From positions 1-13,341 of the forward strand of contig DATEMK010000639.1 of assembly GCA_035275625.1 (NCBI GenBank): 13,341 bases of DNA. The letters run 5' to 3'. The notes under the pieces are model-generated. The model searched no databases and was not told the origin of the DNA. It saw only the letters and a list, made by a program, of their open reading frames with translations. Positions 13,081-13,341 of the stretch are shown here, in pieces; position 1 is the first letter of the stretch; each line of letters opens with the position of its first letter. Both the position numbers and the translations under genes were made by a program. This DNA comes from DATEMK01 sp035275625 (GTDB lineage: Bacteria > Bacteroidota > Bacteroidia > AKYH767-A > OLB10).

Positions 13081-13341
13081 GGTGCATGCATATACATTTC
13101 CGGTATTCCGGTGAGGGTTTTTATGAAAGGCGCTTTCATTTCATCCACGGTAACAGTTGTTTCCCTGTCCCTGGGTGGCAGATGAAGGCATATTTTCACT
13201 GAACCGGCAGGGTGATTTACTGAAACCGGGTAAGAAAAGGTTGAGTGTATGCCGGAACAAACCCGGAACCGGGGTTTCAGCCAGGGAATAATAACTACGT
13301 AAAACCCGCAATGCCTTTCATTTTTTTATTATATTCCTTTG
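13081..13341. other. right flank of the array, no supported gene
   Basis: 261 bp to the window edge. It starts with a decayed array-like stretch (GGTGCATGCATATACATTTC), then has no convincing gene on either strand. AAACCCGGAACCGGGGTTT (13258-13276) is a near-perfect small hairpin, and ACTGAACCGG / ACTGAAACCGGG recur 21 nt apart (13198 and 13219). A gene may begin beyond the edge. Confidence 0.5.

Noticed and set aside
12616..13087. Two further minus-strand repeat-encoded proteins (138 and 150 codons)
   Set aside because: They overlap each other and a third frame over the same repeats; at most one can be real and the openness follows from the repeat itself.
13123..13185. 20-codon plus-strand frame starting MKGAF after a purine-rich stretch
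   Set aside because: Too short, no recognisable family, and no promoter; chance is adequate.

Overview
The window looks like a chromosomal segment of a Bacteroidota bacterium. The signs are a protein with a C-terminal Por/type IX secretion (T9SS) sorting domain, a choice-of-anchor B protein, a conserved family typical of Bacteroidota, promoter-like boxes of the TTTG-N19-TAnnTTTG kind, very short leaders and weak Shine-Dalgarno sequences. DNA is moderately AT-rich. I infer the phylum with good confidence but not the genus.

Layout. (1) 1-841, plus strand: the end of a thioredoxin-fold (TlpA-like) gene with no cysteines, then a conserved 161-residue gene. (2) 871-1614, minus: a TerC-family membrane protein. 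(3) 1790-3361, plus: an exported transglutaminase-like protein with TPR-like repeats; it meets tail to tail, with a 2-bp gap, a minus-strand lipoprotein gene with MORN-like repeats (3364-4239). (4) 4478-5542, plus: a membrane class III nucleotide cyclase. (5) 5677-10520, minus: a block of three exported proteins. The first is a large T9SS cargo protein, the second a secreted M64-type zinc peptidase, and the third a small secreted protein of unknown function coupled to the peptidase by an ATGA overlap. (6) 10678-11517, plus: a YycJ/WalJ-like metallo-beta-lactamase-fold hydrolase. (7) 11723-12343, minus: a protein with a C-terminal fibronectin type III domain. (8) 12344-13341: about 1 kb with no gene I can support, dominated by a 395-bp tandem array.

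Two non-coding structures stand out. One is a pair of dispersed elements of about 90-97 bp (5550-5638 and 11540-11636) with near-identical inverted ends and a CCTGCC/GGCAGG core. Each lies between convergent genes, so they may act as bidirectional terminators or REP-like elements. The other is the array at 12686-13080: 18 units of 22 bp (one of 21), nearly all alternating between two monomer types. Many units are palindromic, and adjacent units can also pair with one another. It is preceded by an AT-rich stretch holding a 13-nt direct repeat and a 13-bp inverted repeat. This is the best candidate for something undescribed; an iteron-like or protein-binding role is possible but unproven.

The genes do not form one pathway. 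The only functional grouping I would defend is the cell-surface/secreted block at 5677-10520, and within it only the peptidase and the small protein are clearly coupled.
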